A stretch of 64,000 bases of DNA from Zygnema cylindricum (GCA_037447655.1 JBBHKE010002521.1:40001-104000); one strand, 5' to 3'; numbered from the stretch's first letter, positions 11,352 to 23,055 are shown. Numbers and translations: made by a program. Notes: a model not told the origin generated them from the letters alone.

Positions 11352-12600
11352 ACTTTCATTTATCCAAGATTTTCAGGCCCTTTTTCCGACCTATAAGGTC
11401 ACAAGGGTACAAATATTGAGGTGTCACAAAGCGGATCGAATTCTTGCATTTTCAAAACAAAGCACAACATACTTTAGTTCACACATAACGAAGGCCGAAT
11501 GACAAAGTTATTATGCTTCCAAGATTACAGTTTCGAACATGGAATCAATTTCTATAAGCCGTAGCGAGGGGTACATTGGGGAGTTTCATGTAACTTTTGG
11601 GATTGAAATCTAGATGATGATGTAGCTGTCAGTAGAATTTCAGTTCAAGTCCAACCGACTCTTGGTTCATTAATTACATTTTGTCAATGTTAGGCGTTTT
11701 GACATCACTTGAGTACTTTGTTACCTAGTAGTTGATCTAATGTAGACTTCCTACTATGGATCCAGCCGCAGTCACGAGTATAACTTTTTGCCTGTGTGTA
11801 GTATGGCTGACTTTGTTTATGTCAATTTGTTCACATTTTCTTTTGGCTCATTGACTATTTTCATTTCGTTGAACTTTGACCCTAAAACAAGACAAACTTT
11901 GTTGTATAAGGCACTTGGAGGCGAAGTAGACAAGTTGTTTTTTGAGCATTGTCACTTGAGAATAGCCCAAGAAAATCCAAGCACACCTTCTGTTGGAGAA
12001 TCTTTGTCTTGTGTGTTGACTCTATTGCCATCTCTGTTTTGAATTTGTCTCTTGTGGGAATTGTAGTTCGGTTGGGTAGTTAACACTATCTCTCATTTGG
12101 GCGATTTAGACTTTTTGATGTTTAAAATCGAGAAGAGTCTTGTCCGGTCCGTCTGGCGGAAACCGAGGGGTGAAGGAGGATCTTACTTGTCTTCGGTACC
12201 ATTGGGAGAAATTTCGTCTTCTCTCTTTGTTATCGTTGATTTCCGAGGTAGGTTGAGCTTGCTTTGCCATTATTATTGATTTCATCTTTCATTCTATTTC
12301 CTAGGGCAAGGTGATATTGTTAAATATGAAACTGCCAATTCTATTTTTTCTATATTTTTGCGTGGAAGTTCATTTGCGTACTTTTTGGCAGCTCTTTCTA
12401 GGGCTCTGGAGGTATTGATAGCCGCAGTAGACTAGTAGAACCTCCTTGACAAGTGAGGAGTTTTGGAATGCATTGTATATGCTTTTGGCAAGTAAGCGTA
12501 GTAGTGAAAAAGACCCCTGCCCGCTCGGATTAGAGGGGATATGAGTTTCGTCTTTGGTACATTTCCTCGTTGAAGGGAGCTAAATTTTTACACTTAGTTA
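11352..12600. other. no recognisable gene
   Basis: Follows the truncated 5' edge of copia-H. The plus frames at 11788-12042 and 12097-12279 show no motif I know. GC content and codon-like texture rise towards 12100, which may be the start of the decayed coding region described next. Confidence 0.3.
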
Positions 12601-14340
12601 GGTTATCCTCCCCACCTCCATCATCCAATGGGAGGAGGAGAAGCTAAGGATAGGAAGACTTTTGAATTTGGAACCGAAGGAAACGGTAGGCTAAAGGCTT
12701 CAGCACAGAAGGAAGATTTTCAAATGCCTGAGGAATCCGTCCAAAAGTATCCATCTTCGACTCTCCACTCACCCAATCCACCGGGGCATCCGCTCCCCCA
12801 CCTCCACCTAGCCTGACTCCAGAACTATACCCCTCTTTAGCCAAGCCCCCCAAGGCTAAGGCCGAGGAGAGGAAGCGATCGTCTCCTACCTCGCGCAAGA
12901 AAAGGTTGGCCCATAAGGAATCAATCCTAGGTCACTTTCCAACAGTGAGCTTTCATACATGGTCTAAGATTCCCAGGGCCAAAATTCGTATTGATCTTGA
13001 GATTTTGGCAGACCCCCGTCAGCGTGGTTAAAAGAACTCCTTACCCTACACTGTCCGCATAAATTCAAAGTAAAGAAAGAGCTGGTGCAGAGGGTGGCCT
13101 GGTCAGACCGAGCTAGGGTAGTCTGGCTTGGGGGAAGGGTAGTGGAAATCTTGAGCAGCTCCTCCGAAAGCAGTTCCTCTCAGTCCGTTCAGGACCAACC
13201 CTAGAGGGTGCCATCTTCACGCCCTCATCCCACTCATTCCCAAGACATTGCAACCAGTAGGCAATCTCAAGGGTGAGCCCCTTCTCGAGCTCGCGCCGGA
13301 GATGGGACCAAAAGAAAGGGGTCAAAGGAGTCTCGGAAGGGGAAAAGGTTTGACAACTCTGAGAGTAAAGGGAGGTTTGCACTAATACCCAAAGAGGAGG
13401 CGTCCTCTCCTCCAAAACCAGCGTGCACTAGGGAGCCTCCTCCCGCTGCCATAACCATTCACCGTTCGAAAGGGTTGTGGGAGACAAAACCTACAGATCC
13501 ATAAGTTCCGGGTATTGGTATCGCAGAATTGATAGGAGTAGTTAGTAGTACACATAAATTGATGGATATTTTGAAATCTCATGGCAGGGTTGCGGCGTGG
13601 GCTGGACCTGTCAGTATCGTTTGGAAGGCCTTAGAGGAGGAAAGGAAAAAAGTACGGGATCAGGAATTAAGTTTTATTCGGGAGGCTCGGCTTAGGTCGG
13701 GAGGGCTTCTTTGGGGGCAAGTTTCCACTTCTCCAATAACAACTCCTTATATCGAAGAACCGATTTCGGAAATAGCTACTCCCTCCGCAACTCAACCCAA
13801 AGTGACTCAGTCGGGAACTAGACAAGAATCTCCTCCTCAGCGGGAAGGGGGGGGTATTAGAGGACCAAATGGGGAAATTTTGGGTGGAGATCTACATTCT
13901 GAAATTGTTGCTGCTTCTCGGGAGCTTCCCACCTTTGTCTCGGTGGCGGGATCCTCTATCGTGGAAGCCGTGGTAGAATTACGACTTGACAGGAGGTTAC
14001 ACATTTCTTTGGGATTGTCTACTCATCCGTTTTCCCCTCCTTATATTTATTCGCCTACTTTGCCTCTTTTCTCTCCGTCACTTGAGCCTTTCGTTTACCC
14101 CACGGACATTCCCTTAGTACCTTCTGGGTTAACAGTTGAGCCTCAAGCTTCACCCACCTTAAAAAAGACCACCACTCCTGCTTATTTCCCGCCTCATAGG
14201 CGTTCACCCACTTCAAGATGTGAAACCCCACCTCGAGCTCTATTCGGGCGGCGCTCCTGGAGGCAAACACCATATCCCTAGCAAGGTCCACTGCCTTCTC
14301 CCTCTTCGTCGACCTTTTCATGTTCCCCGTTGAACCGACC
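12600..14340 (+). pseudogene. unrecognised, decayed coding-like region
   Basis: Base composition differs from the AT-rich surroundings. A proline-rich, Lys/Arg-rich stretch is open from about 12775 to 13030 (includes KPPKAKAEERKR). A frame from 13529 to 14281 encodes 250 residues: an N-terminal charged helix-like part (EEERKKVRDQELSFIREAR), then a Pro/Ser/Thr-rich tail. Frame changes and stops separate these pieces, so any original protein was longer. I find no CCHC, protease or reverse transcriptase signature. It could be a gag-like or ORF1-like remnant of a mobile element, or a decayed host gene. I do not recognise it. Confidence 0.35.
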
Positions 14341-14344
14341 CAAT

Positions 14345-14865
14345 CTCAAAATCCCACTAGTGGGAACAAGTTGAAGAAATTGGACCTCTTCCGAACCTAG
14401 GGAAGCGAGACAACACGCGTTAAGGACTCCAGCCCTCCAGCACCATCTTCGGCAGGTAGACCTTCCTCAATGGGGGGGGGGGAATTACAGCTACTAATTC
14501 CGCACCTTTTGTAAAAGGAGGAAACAGTACCGACCTTGAGAACGAAGACCTAAAGGCCATCTCACCAGCTTATTTTGTCTGTCTCACCCGGCCCTCCTCT
14601 CCACCGTTCACCAATATTGTAGAAGAGGAGAAGGAAATGGGGGACATTCGGATTTTTATAGTGGAGAGTTCGAGATTGCATTTTTTTGATTTTGAATTGT
14701 TGTGGAATCACTTAATCAAAAATCAACAAATATAGGGGAGGAGCCATTCTAGATGACTTTGAGGCGACTCTTTTTTCGATGATGGTCAATTACCTTTTTA
14801 GTGGTGCTCTCGTCGATTAGAAAGAGCGACAATGTTGAAAATCACTAGATTTATAGAGTATTTTA
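14345..14865. other. no gene seen
   Basis: Contains a G-run near 14473-14482. No open frame or repeat edge that I can support. Confidence 0.3.
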
Positions 14866-15375
14866 CATGTCTGAGTTGTTTGGTAGAAAAAGAAAAAAAA
14901 ACCGTAGGCAGCCTGCCTCCACCCATTTCCTCTATCCCCCATACTTCTTGTAGTCACTGAAAGAGAGTGACAGTAGTGGAGCCATGGCATCCCCAACTCC
15001 ACCGGCAGTATTAAAGAGTGACAAAAGTCACTCTCAAGAAAAGGTTGAATCCCGATGGATTCAAACCTCCGACCGGCAAGGCGAGGGGTAAGCATCACCT
15101 CTAACTGATTTGTTGTAGGTGTTTGTTGAAATGCATAGGGTGTGATAAATATTTAAATCGTACTATAATCTTTAATCTGATTAACAGAATTACGAATGAG
15201 GGGAGATAAAACTAGTTAATATATAGTTCGAACGCGATCCCGCACGAAACAAATGAATCGGACATTTGTTTCGACGACTAATATCAAAAGTCGGATTTAA
15301 TCTAACGGCACGCATCGTCGCCACGATCCCGTTAAACTCTGTGTGCTCCATTGCCCACATAAATCGCAAATCCAA
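14866..15375 (+). repeat. copia LTR fragment 1
   Basis: Diverged relative of the copia-1 LTR (47723-48773) in the opposite orientation. Shared landmarks are GGCAGCCTGCC, TTGTAGTCACTGA, GGAGCCATGGC, then GGATTCAAACC and CGAAACAAATG. It stops near 15375 and is followed by an oppositely oriented fragment, so it is truncated. Confidence 0.6.
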
Positions 15376-15381
15376 AATAAG

Positions 15382-16250
15382 TTAATCTAGATAGTGCCGA
15401 CTCGAAGTTGATATAAACCCAAACGACTAACCCTTTGACAATCAGAGACCCATTATAGTTTCACCCCTGTGAAATAAGACTTTTTGTGTGCTGAGTTCCA
15501 CCACAGAATGCAAAGTTAGAACATGAGTTTTGGACATATTCACCCACTTTGACTTTCCTTTAGAAATGCAGCCACCCTGGCATGCAAAAACACTGACCAA
15601 CTACACCCTTTTGTAGCCTAGACTCCCGTGAGTCCGCAGCAAAAAAAATCACTAAAAAATGTCAAGTAAATTGATAGATATGAATGGTTAAAGATGACCC
15701 TTTTGTATAGGAGCTCTCTCGGAGAGAGGCTGCTACCTACTAAATTTTCTAAGTCGTATCTCTCTATAAATCTCTATCTACTAACGTATGGTACTTATCA
15801 AATTACTATGTCGTATAGAAAAGTACAGGTGCCGGTGTACTTTTTGTGCGGCCATCGTTCGACATGGCCAAAATGTCGACACATCTCATCTCCAAATTCG
15901 TTCACGTAATCCCCAGAGATGCCGCGATCCAATATCATTTTGCCACGTGTCATCCTATGTGGCGATGACCGCAAACCACCGAAATCTTTTTTCGCGATCT
16001 CGGCATCCTTTCCAGCCGTCTGATCGAAACCAAGTTTTGATCGTAGCCATCATAAATACGTGCGCGGTATTTGTTTCGCGTTCGAAACAAATGCGCAGTA
16101 TCCGTTTCATAACCTTACCGTACTCTGTACTAAATAAAACTGTATCTATGCACTAAGTATTTTTGTCGTTAAACAAATTAGTTCACGTGTTAATATTTAT
16201 ATCTTTATCAAACAAATTACATCGTAACAATTGTTCTTGACTTAACAGAT
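15382..16250 (-). repeat. copia LTR fragment 2 (left arm of inverted pair)
   Basis: Same orientation as the copia-1 LTR. Shared words include GCCACCCTGGCA, GGAGCTCTCTCGGAGAGAG, GCCGGTGTACTTT and GACATGGCCAAAATGTCGACAC. Its outer end (TCTAGATAGTGC...ACTCGAAGTTGATATA) is mirrored at about 17700-17735. The frame at 15788-16156 is not shared with related copies and is unlikely to be coding. Confidence 0.65.
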
Positions 16251-16469
16251 AAAGCTAACGTCTACGTGTGTCTTGACGGACCTCAGGTACCAAGATCAAT
16301 TCAAGGGTCGGCGACGGCGGTCGCGGCGACAACTGTGGCAGATTTAGTGGACGTGGCGGTTGCCGATTTGATAGAGGGGGGCGCGGTGGATGTGGCGGCC
16401 GATTCGGCAGCCATGGCCACTTCGTTTGTGAGCGTGAGATTGAAGAGAGGGACGAAAGAACACCGATTG

Positions 16470-17745
16470 CGTTTTCTGTTGATATTTGGGTATTTTCTAG
16501 GTCTTTATTAGATAGAAAAGAGTAGAGGCAGTCTGCCCCTGACTCCCTTCTCCAAGCCCCCACACTTGTCGTAGTCACTGAAGGCTGGAGAGGGAGCTAG
16601 AGCCATGGCTGCCTAAGCTCTTCAGAGAGACAGGAGTAGACAATAGATATGTTTACTAAAATGGCATTTGACGGACCCAGGAATTGATCCTGGTACCTAC
16701 CGGCCGTCAACCATCCCGTAGCCGTTAGCTTTGTCCATTTAGTCTAGGACTAGTGTTGGACATTATGGTTTGACAGATATTTATATAGTTACAGGTAGGG
16801 AATTTCATTTAACTAGATTACGGTATTCAGGACATAGAAACAGTTGTACTTGTAGCACCGGACGAAATAAATAGTACGGACATTTATTTCGACGGTCCGT
16901 TTTAGTTACGATGTAAATCGGACGGCCGTGGTAAGCGCCGACATCGCGGCAAGGAAAATTTGGAATTTTGCAGACGGCGCCACTCCGGATGACACGTGGC
17001 AACATCGTACGGGATTACGGAATTTCCGAAACGGCAGAAAACAAATCCGGGATTGACAAATGTCGCACTATGGCGACATCGAACAATGTATGTACAGAAA
17101 GTACTCCGGCACTTGTACTTTCTTGTACGGTACCGTTTTCTGACGTGGCATGACCTGGCGCCACGTGGAGAGATAAGATTTGGAGGCAGGAATTCCGGAG
17201 AATATAAGAGCGAATCCGGATAGGACATTTGTTGACTTTTTAGCCATGTCGTACGATGACCGTACAAAAGGTACACCGGCATCTGTACCTTTATGTACTA
17301 TACAGTAATGTGATTGGTCCGTACCTCAGTACTAGAGGGTTTAGAGGGGGGTTTAGGACTTAGAATATTTCGGGTAGGTAGATGACTCTCCCAGAGAGCA
17401 CCTTGTATAAATGGCAAACTTTGGCCAGCCATTACTATCAATTCACTTGACCAATTTCAGTGATTCTTGTTGCTGCGGACTCAGGGGAGTCCAGGCTAAA
17501 CAGGGGTGTAGTCGGTCAGAGTGTTTGCCTGCCAGGGAGGCTGCATTTCTAAGGGAAAGTCAAAGTGGGTGAATGTGTCCAAATCTCATATTCTAACTTT
17601 GCATTCTGTGGTAGAACAGAGCACACAGAAAGTCTTATTTCACAGGGGTGAAGCTGTAATGGGGTTTTGATTGTCAAGGGGTCAATCAATTGGGATTATA
17701 TAAACTTGGAGTCTGCACTATCTAGATTAGCCTCTTTTGATCTGC
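16470..17745 (+). repeat. copia LTR fragment 3 (right arm of inverted pair)
   Basis: Opposite orientation to fragment 2. Begins with GGTATTTTCTAGGTCT, GAGGCAGTCTGCC and GTCGTAGTCACTGA, and ends with TGCACTATCTAGATTAGCC, which mirrors the outer end of fragment 2. It contains the tRNA-like stretch at 16680-16730. No internal coding region separates it from fragment 2. Confidence 0.65.
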
Positions 17746-18161
17746 GAATTCGGTGTGGCAATGGAGCCCATAGAATTTCATTTACCATCCTAATTCTTTA
17801 TATATTCTTACAATACTTTTTGTTACAACCAATGATGTGAACAAGAAGTAAACTGCCTTAAACGTTTATGCCACCGTGGATTACGTGCGCATATCAAGGT
17901 TTTCATTTGGAAACCACTGATTGGATGATAAGAATCGCATGTTTCCATGTAACCGCCGGATGAATTACTTGACAAGTGTGCACGCAAAGAGGTTGATTGC
18001 ATCAACAATCTGCAGCTGTATGCGCGTACATTTCATTTCTGCAGCTGAATAAAATTTTGAAGTTATGGTTATCATAAACCACATTAATACGACGATTATT
18101 TCCACCCCAAACTTTTTTATATTTCCGCCTTATGTACCTACCACTTTTGCGTAGTTCTCTT
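17746..18161. other. no gene seen; left flank of copia-B
   Basis: Intergenic DNA ending in the CATAA target duplication at 18162-18166. Confidence 0.4.
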
Positions 18162-18171
18162 CATAATGTTA

Positions 18172-18907
18172 GGGCGTGTCCCCATGTAACCAATATTTTG
18201 AAACGTTATTTTGGAATTTAACGCTGATTTTACGGTGTACTTTTCAAAGTGTGCCTATGTCAATCGTTACTTGCGCTTTCATTATTTTGAATATGTGGCA
18301 GTTCTATACGTCGCCAATACTTGCAACGCCTTTAGACTCCAACAAACTGCTGACATTTGTAGGCGCCAACAAACTGCTGACACTTGTAGACGCCAACGAT
18401 CTCGGAACAAACTGCCGACATTTGCACGCCGCAAAGAGCTCCTGACATACTGGGACAATTGTCGACGCCAACTGTCATTTGTTGACGCCCACACGTGAAC
18501 GAACATAAGCAATCGCTTACGTCTACAAAATGACATTTGTAGACGCCCACAAGTGGACAACATAAGCAAACGGACAAACATTTTTTTTTTCGTGTATTCT
18601 CCCAACTGCAAAAAAATAAATGAAAACTTTTGACGCGTGCAACCCAGGCTTTCTATTCGTCAATAGGGTAGTATTTTGATTAAAAGTAGGTCACGATTTG
18701 ATTTCAGTGCAAGTGTGAAGATGAGCTGGAAGTGGGTCGGGATGATAATACTGCCAAATCGCCGTACCTTTCAAGTTCCAAGATGACGCAAAATGTATTT
18801 GAGTTTTTGCCCATTTTTCGTACGGCGTAATATTTTCAAGTAGGAAGTCCCATTTTTTGTGTAAACGACGGAAACAAACCCTTACTTAAACACATGGGGA
18901 CACGCCC
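18172..18907. mobile_element. PIF/Harbinger-like MITE in the copia-B LTR
   Basis: A 736-bp element with TIRs GGGCGTGTCCCCATGT and ACATGGGGACACGCCC, flanked by TTA at 18169-18171 and 18908-18910. A TWA target and G-rich TIR are typical of PIF/Harbinger. No transposase frame is visible. It carries a short tandem repeat at 18339-18428. Confidence 0.85.
18339..18428 (+). repeat. 27-bp tandem repeat inside the MITE
   Basis: Two clear units of CCAACAAACTGCTGACA(T/C)TTG... (18339-18365 and 18366-18392) and a third, degenerate unit with a 9-bp insertion to about 18428. Inverted echoes (TGTCATTTGTTGACGCC) follow at 18473-18490 and 18528-18547. Confidence 0.7.
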
Positions 18908-19406
18908 TTAGAATCAATGTTGTAATCGGCCGTCGCGGTCTGTCGCGCGGCCAGCTAGTTTGTCTTTACGTGAAGTTAGTGGTCAAGGTTGGTTTGGAGT
19001 CATTAAGTTGGGTTGTACGATATGTTGTACTTTAGTCTCGCGGAGATTCTATTTTGCGACGGCCAGGTTTTGTTTCGTTTGGTGTGTACGTTTTGTTTAT
19101 TTTGTAGTCGTTTGGCGTACAGTCTTTTAGTACTTTAGTACTTTATTGGTTCGCGTATAGACGCAATCTAATTGGTTGGCGCTCAGTGCGCACTTTATAG
19201 TTTGGTTTGTTTATATAGTTTGATAGTGTGACGTTTCACTTGCAGTGCTATATACTGCAGCTTAGGGGGAAAGGGAAGATAATCTTTTATGGGAGAAAAT
19301 GTCTATGAAATATATTGGCTTTTGTGGACAGTTCTCTCTCGTGTGATTTTTTTTTTAATGCTTCCGCTGTAGTCTTGCACTCTGGTTTTGTGTGAGATCC
19401 TTACAA

Positions 19407-19418
19407 GTGGTATCGAAG
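19407..19418 (+). other. copia-B primer-binding site
   Basis: TGGTATCGAAGC begins two bases after the LTR. It matches the complement of the plant initiator tRNA-Met 3' end (TGGTATCAGAGC, from memory) at 10 of 12 positions. This is the usual plant copia primer site, unlike copia-1. Confidence 0.8.
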
Positions 19419-19464
19419 CTTATGTGCTCCATTGAGGTGTAGAAGGGTGGCTAGTTTGGCCGCC

Positions 19465-20780
19465 ATGGGGAGAAAGAAGAAAAATACCCCCTCTCATATG
19501 ATGCCTTCTTCTTCTACGATGATTCGTCGACCTCCGGATCCGGATCCTCCGGATCAAACGAAATCTGAATCATCGTCGGATCCGGAAGTAGAAACTCCAT
19601 TTGCTTTCACCGGCAAAAATTTTGAGAAAGCCGTTCCGGTCGATCCGTTTGGACAAAATAAGGAGAATGAGGGGAAAAAGAAGGAGAGAGATGACGCGAT
19701 GGAAGATCGTCTTCAAAAATTGATGGGTGGTCTTTTCCGCTATGTTGATCAACGGATCTCAGAGGCGAAACAGTGTCAGGAGACCTCCATTTTTCAGAGA
19801 TCCCATTCTGACACAAAGCGTCGTTGATACGGAAGGAGATGAGGAGGAGATGAGGGAATCGATTCGAAAGGGGAAACTTCCCATCGATGACGATTCCAAT
19901 CTTGATGATTGGAAAGAAGGGGACGAGCAAGTTGAATCTATGTCCGCAAAAATTGTCATCTTCAATAGGACGAATTATCAATCGTGGAAGAAATATATCA
20001 AAGGTCAATTTAAATTAAAACAGCTTTGGAAGGTGGTAAAAAGGGTGGAAAAGATGCCTACCTCGGATCGGAGAGCTTATCGTGTGTGGACAAAGAAAAA
20101 TCTTTTCGCCGTTGGCGGTTTATTCCAATCATGTAGCACTTCTATTCACGATTTATTTCTTACCCAAAAATTCGCCCATGATTGTTGGGTGGCCCTTGAA
20201 AATCATTTTGAGCAGAGTCTTCAAAACACGGGGCAACACATTTATACCGATTATACATCTTTCAAAGTGAGATCAAATGAATCGATCAATGAAGTCGCAA
20301 AGAGATTTAATATTATTATTGAGCAACTCGCAAATATGGGAAAATTTATTGAAGAGAATGATAAAGCATCGGTCTTCACCCATGCCTTACTGGAGAAATG
20401 ATACATTTAAGGGACATTCTCTTATCGAGGGATTGGAACACCTTGGACTCGATCAATACATTCCTTAAATCGACCAGGGCGAATCGTCCGAGCTCATCGA
20501 GGGGAACCCAACCGACCGGTTCCCTGAATGCGACAACACCGGAAACGCCTGATCTAAATTATTTTCGGGGAAGAGGAAAAAGAGGGGGAAATCCGAGAGG
20601 AAGAGGGGGATGAGGACACGAAAGTGCCAGGAGATCTCCTTCCCAACCGGGATATTCAGATTTGACCAATATTGCATGTTTTTAGTGCGGCAAACTTGGT
20701 CATATGGCGGTTTCGATAAGGAGCGCCAATGTCATTTTTGCGGGAAATTGGGCCATATATATCTCCTATTGTTACTCGAA
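19465..20780 (+). pseudogene. copia-B gag with CCHC remnants
   Basis: The ATG at 19465 begins MGRKKKNTPSH. A frameshift lies near 19800, after which a frame to 20401 holds the copia gag core (FNRTNYQSWKKYIKGQFKLK; LWKVV; a UBN2/gag-type region). Further shifts follow. Two CCHC-type zinc-knuckle remnants are visible, CGKLGHMA near 20690 and CHFCGKLGHI near 20735. A Gly/Arg-rich stretch comes next (GRGGRHGRGGGH near 20880). Gag would have formed the virus-like particle. Broken here. Confidence 0.85.
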
Positions 20781-20999
20781 GGCCGAAAATGGGGGCGGCG
20801 GTGGAAGAGGAGACTCAGCGGTAGAAGAGACGGCGGAAGCCAATACGGTGGTCGCGGCGACGGTCGTCTTGGCGGCCGCCGTGGTCGCGGAGGCCGCCAT
20901 GGAAGAGGAGGAGGACATTTTTTGGGCGACGATCAATTTGAAGGAGGAGGAGAAGGCGTTCAGATATTTTCGGTCTTTAACGTGTTACTTGATTTGTTG

Positions 21000-21161
21000 G
21001 CAGGTGTTACGCAACAAGAAAAGGAGTGGATTATAGATTCTGGCACGTCACACCACGTATATACGAACGCGTCGTTTTTCCACGAGATGCGTCAACTTAC
21101 GGTACCAAAGTAAATCACTGTCGCAAGTGGACAAGTGATTTCGATCGGTACAGTTGGTACT
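21000..21161 (+). pseudogene. copia-B protease, first part
   Basis: Encodes EWIIDSGTSHHVYTN, with the aspartic protease DSG[TA] signature near 21034-21048, followed by the usual hydrophobic strand (SGQVISIGTVGT). A stop (TAA) lies near 21111. Gypsy-C interrupts the domain at 21162; the rest resumes at 30227. Confidence 0.88.
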
Positions 21162-21678
21162 TGTAATAGGATCTCCTACCTCTCACAAAATCCCATTACT
21201 TCAATCAATTTCAACCACACATTCCACACATTGGAAAATACACATCCACATTGGAAAGCACTTAATAAGGATAAACTTTAAATTAGAAGAAGCTTCTGTC
21301 CACATAACATTAGCTTGGTCCCTTGCCCTTGTGGCTCAACCCTTCTTATTCAAGTGTTTTCCTCTACTCTCCACTCTTAATAATTCTATCTCTTAACTAC
21401 TAAAACACTACTTAGTTTGTAAGAGATTTCAGTGCCAAAATGCCAATGCTCCAATTTGGTTTTAATCGCTCAGGACCAAGATAAGTTAGAATTTCCACAA
21501 AAATTTCCAAAGGAAAAGATGTTTACTCTCCTTTTAGACTTCACTATTTATCCATCATCGCCCTGGACTCGCCAGGCCAGAGTCAACGCTCCGTTTGAAC
21601 TGGCTTTTACCTGTGTGAATCATTGATCAGCTGGGACTCAGACTGACCAATGCAAAAACGTGCGAAATCACTTACTGA
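21162..21678 (-). repeat. gypsy-C 3' LTR, truncated
   Basis: Aligns with the first half (in plus coordinates) of the gypsy-D LTRs. Shared landmarks are TTCCACACATTGGAAAATACACATCC, TTCTATCTCTTAACTAC, CCATCATCGCCCTGGACTCGCC and ACGTGCGAAATC. It stops at a MITE at 21679. The LTR part containing the GTTTCGTAC hairpin is missing. Confidence 0.85.
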
Positions 21679-22479
21679 GGGCCAAGTTCCATCAGACAAA
21701 AACTAGGGTAGTTTACAGAAATCTGTGACTATCCGTACCAGAACGTACCGCTTATTTTTTTTTATATGAAAACATACATTACAGAGAATCTTGCCAATGA
21801 TCTCCGAAGGTCTGGGAGGTAATACTGACCGTGGGATTTTCATCCCCGAAGAGTTCACTTCATTTTTCTTTGTAGCTGCCAACGTACCTGTAAGAGGTGG
21901 GTTGGCAGATACAGAAAATAATTAATAGTGACACGCTGGATGAAAAAGCTACTTGTCATGATGTAAAACCAACGAAAATTGACGAAATTTGCACATGGTA
22001 TGTACTTTTCAAAATGCAACTGAAAATTAAAAATGTAATCTCGAAACGGTCCTTCGTCGCGCAATTCCTTTCGTCACACTATTTCCAGAAATTGATTTTT
22101 GTCGTGTTGGAAAATAAACGGTCCTTCGTCGCGCAATTCCTTTCGTCACACTATTTCCAGAAAATGATTTTTGTCGTGTTGGAAAATAGGAAATCTAAAA
22201 ATGAGCTGGCGTAAAAGACTGACGTTTGCAGAAATTACAAAAGTTATGTCGTATTATGACCTGGTACGCAGGTACATAGTACGCAAGTTGAAGATTTGAA
22301 GTGAAATTTGTCGGTGTGAAGATTTTTTAAAGATTTTGAGTATCCAGTCAAAACCCACGTGGTACCACTCAATGTATAGCTCGTGGATTACAGACTCTTC
22401 GTGATGGAACATCGACTCAATTAACACGGTCTGTAGAATTAGCCGTACGATTACAGAAACGTCTGATGGAACTTGGCCC
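21679..22479. mobile_element. PIF-like MITE, family G, copy 1
   Basis: About 801 bp with TIRs GGGCCAAGTTCCATCAGAC and its reverse complement (GTCTGATGGAACTTGGCCC). TGA precedes and TAA follows, consistent with a decayed TWA target. The interior matches, in inverted orientation, the element at 45346-46036. It holds a 72-bp tandem duplication. Confidence 0.75.
22046..22189. repeat. 72-bp tandem duplication inside the MITE
   Basis: Units 22046-22117 and 22118-22189 both read ACGGTCCTTCGTCGCGCAAT and continue almost identically through TTTTTGTCGTGTTGGAAAATA. They differ at only one or two positions, so the duplication is recent compared with the host element. Confidence 0.9.
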
Positions 22480-23055
22480 TAAGTTGTAATGGAAAACGCG
22501 GCGAATTGTGAATGGCCGCAATTTAGACCCGGTCAACGAAATGGGCCAAAGAAACGGGTCTTCGCGCAAAAAAAACGTTTTCTGAGCCCGAAAACGACAC
22601 TACACCGTGAATCGCTATTAATGTTAACAATAATACATCGGCGCCCCTAAATTACGACTATTAAAACTAAAATATAATTGATAATAATATTTTCCCTTTG
22701 CGCTAAGTAAAGGTATGATTTAATTAGTGTCAATTACTCTATTTAAGAAAGTCTTTAAATACTGTAATGTACGAATATCTAATGATTTCGTAAAGAAGTA
22801 CAGAAAAAGTGTCAGATAATGGCGTCGAAACGCGTAAGTGAGGGGAGTCAACTCGTTGAAAGTGAACTCCAAATTGATTCATAGCATAGTTCAAAAGTAG
22901 GCGTTTTATGGTAGGCCTTTGGTAGGCGCAAGTTGTGTTATGGGCTTTTCATGTGATCTTCTTAGATCGCTACTTTGATCGCTACTTTGATCAGCGACCG
23001 TCCGATGACGTTTAATTCTCTATCGAACGATGTGCAACTCAACCCTGTTACTTTT
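22480..23055. other. patchwork of truncated repeats
   Basis: From 22603 to about 22880 lies a truncated TA-type MITE (CACCGTGAATCGC terminus after TA; interior resembles 43998-44754, e.g. ATCGGCGCCCC and ATGTACGAA). From about 22887 to 23008 lies a truncated relative of the 4245-4522 hAT MITE (CATAGTTCAAAAGTAGGCG...GCGACCGTCCGAT). These replace the end of gypsy-C pol and half of its 3' LTR. Confidence 0.6.

Larger units (their letters stand above)
18167..19404 (+). repeat. copia-B 5' LTR (with MITE inside)
   Basis: Starts TGTTA at 18167-18171, is interrupted by the MITE, then resumes with GAATCAATGTTGTAATCGG and ends ...GATCCTTACA at 19404. Excluding the MITE and the extra TTA it is 499 bp, as is the 3' LTR at 42524-43022. 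Differences between the LTRs include several C/T changes (e.g. near 18930-18955 versus 42545-42570). Confidence 0.92.

Noticed and set aside
11788-12279. Host genes in the two plus-strand frames
   Set aside because: Short, with no recognisable domain, splice pattern or conservation evidence.
16902-17282. 126-codon minus-strand gene
   Set aside because: Lies in an LTR fragment. The corresponding frames in related LTRs encode unrelated sequence.
19607-20008. Minus-strand frame of 133 codons
   Set aside because: Shadow of the copia-B gag coding region on the plus strand.
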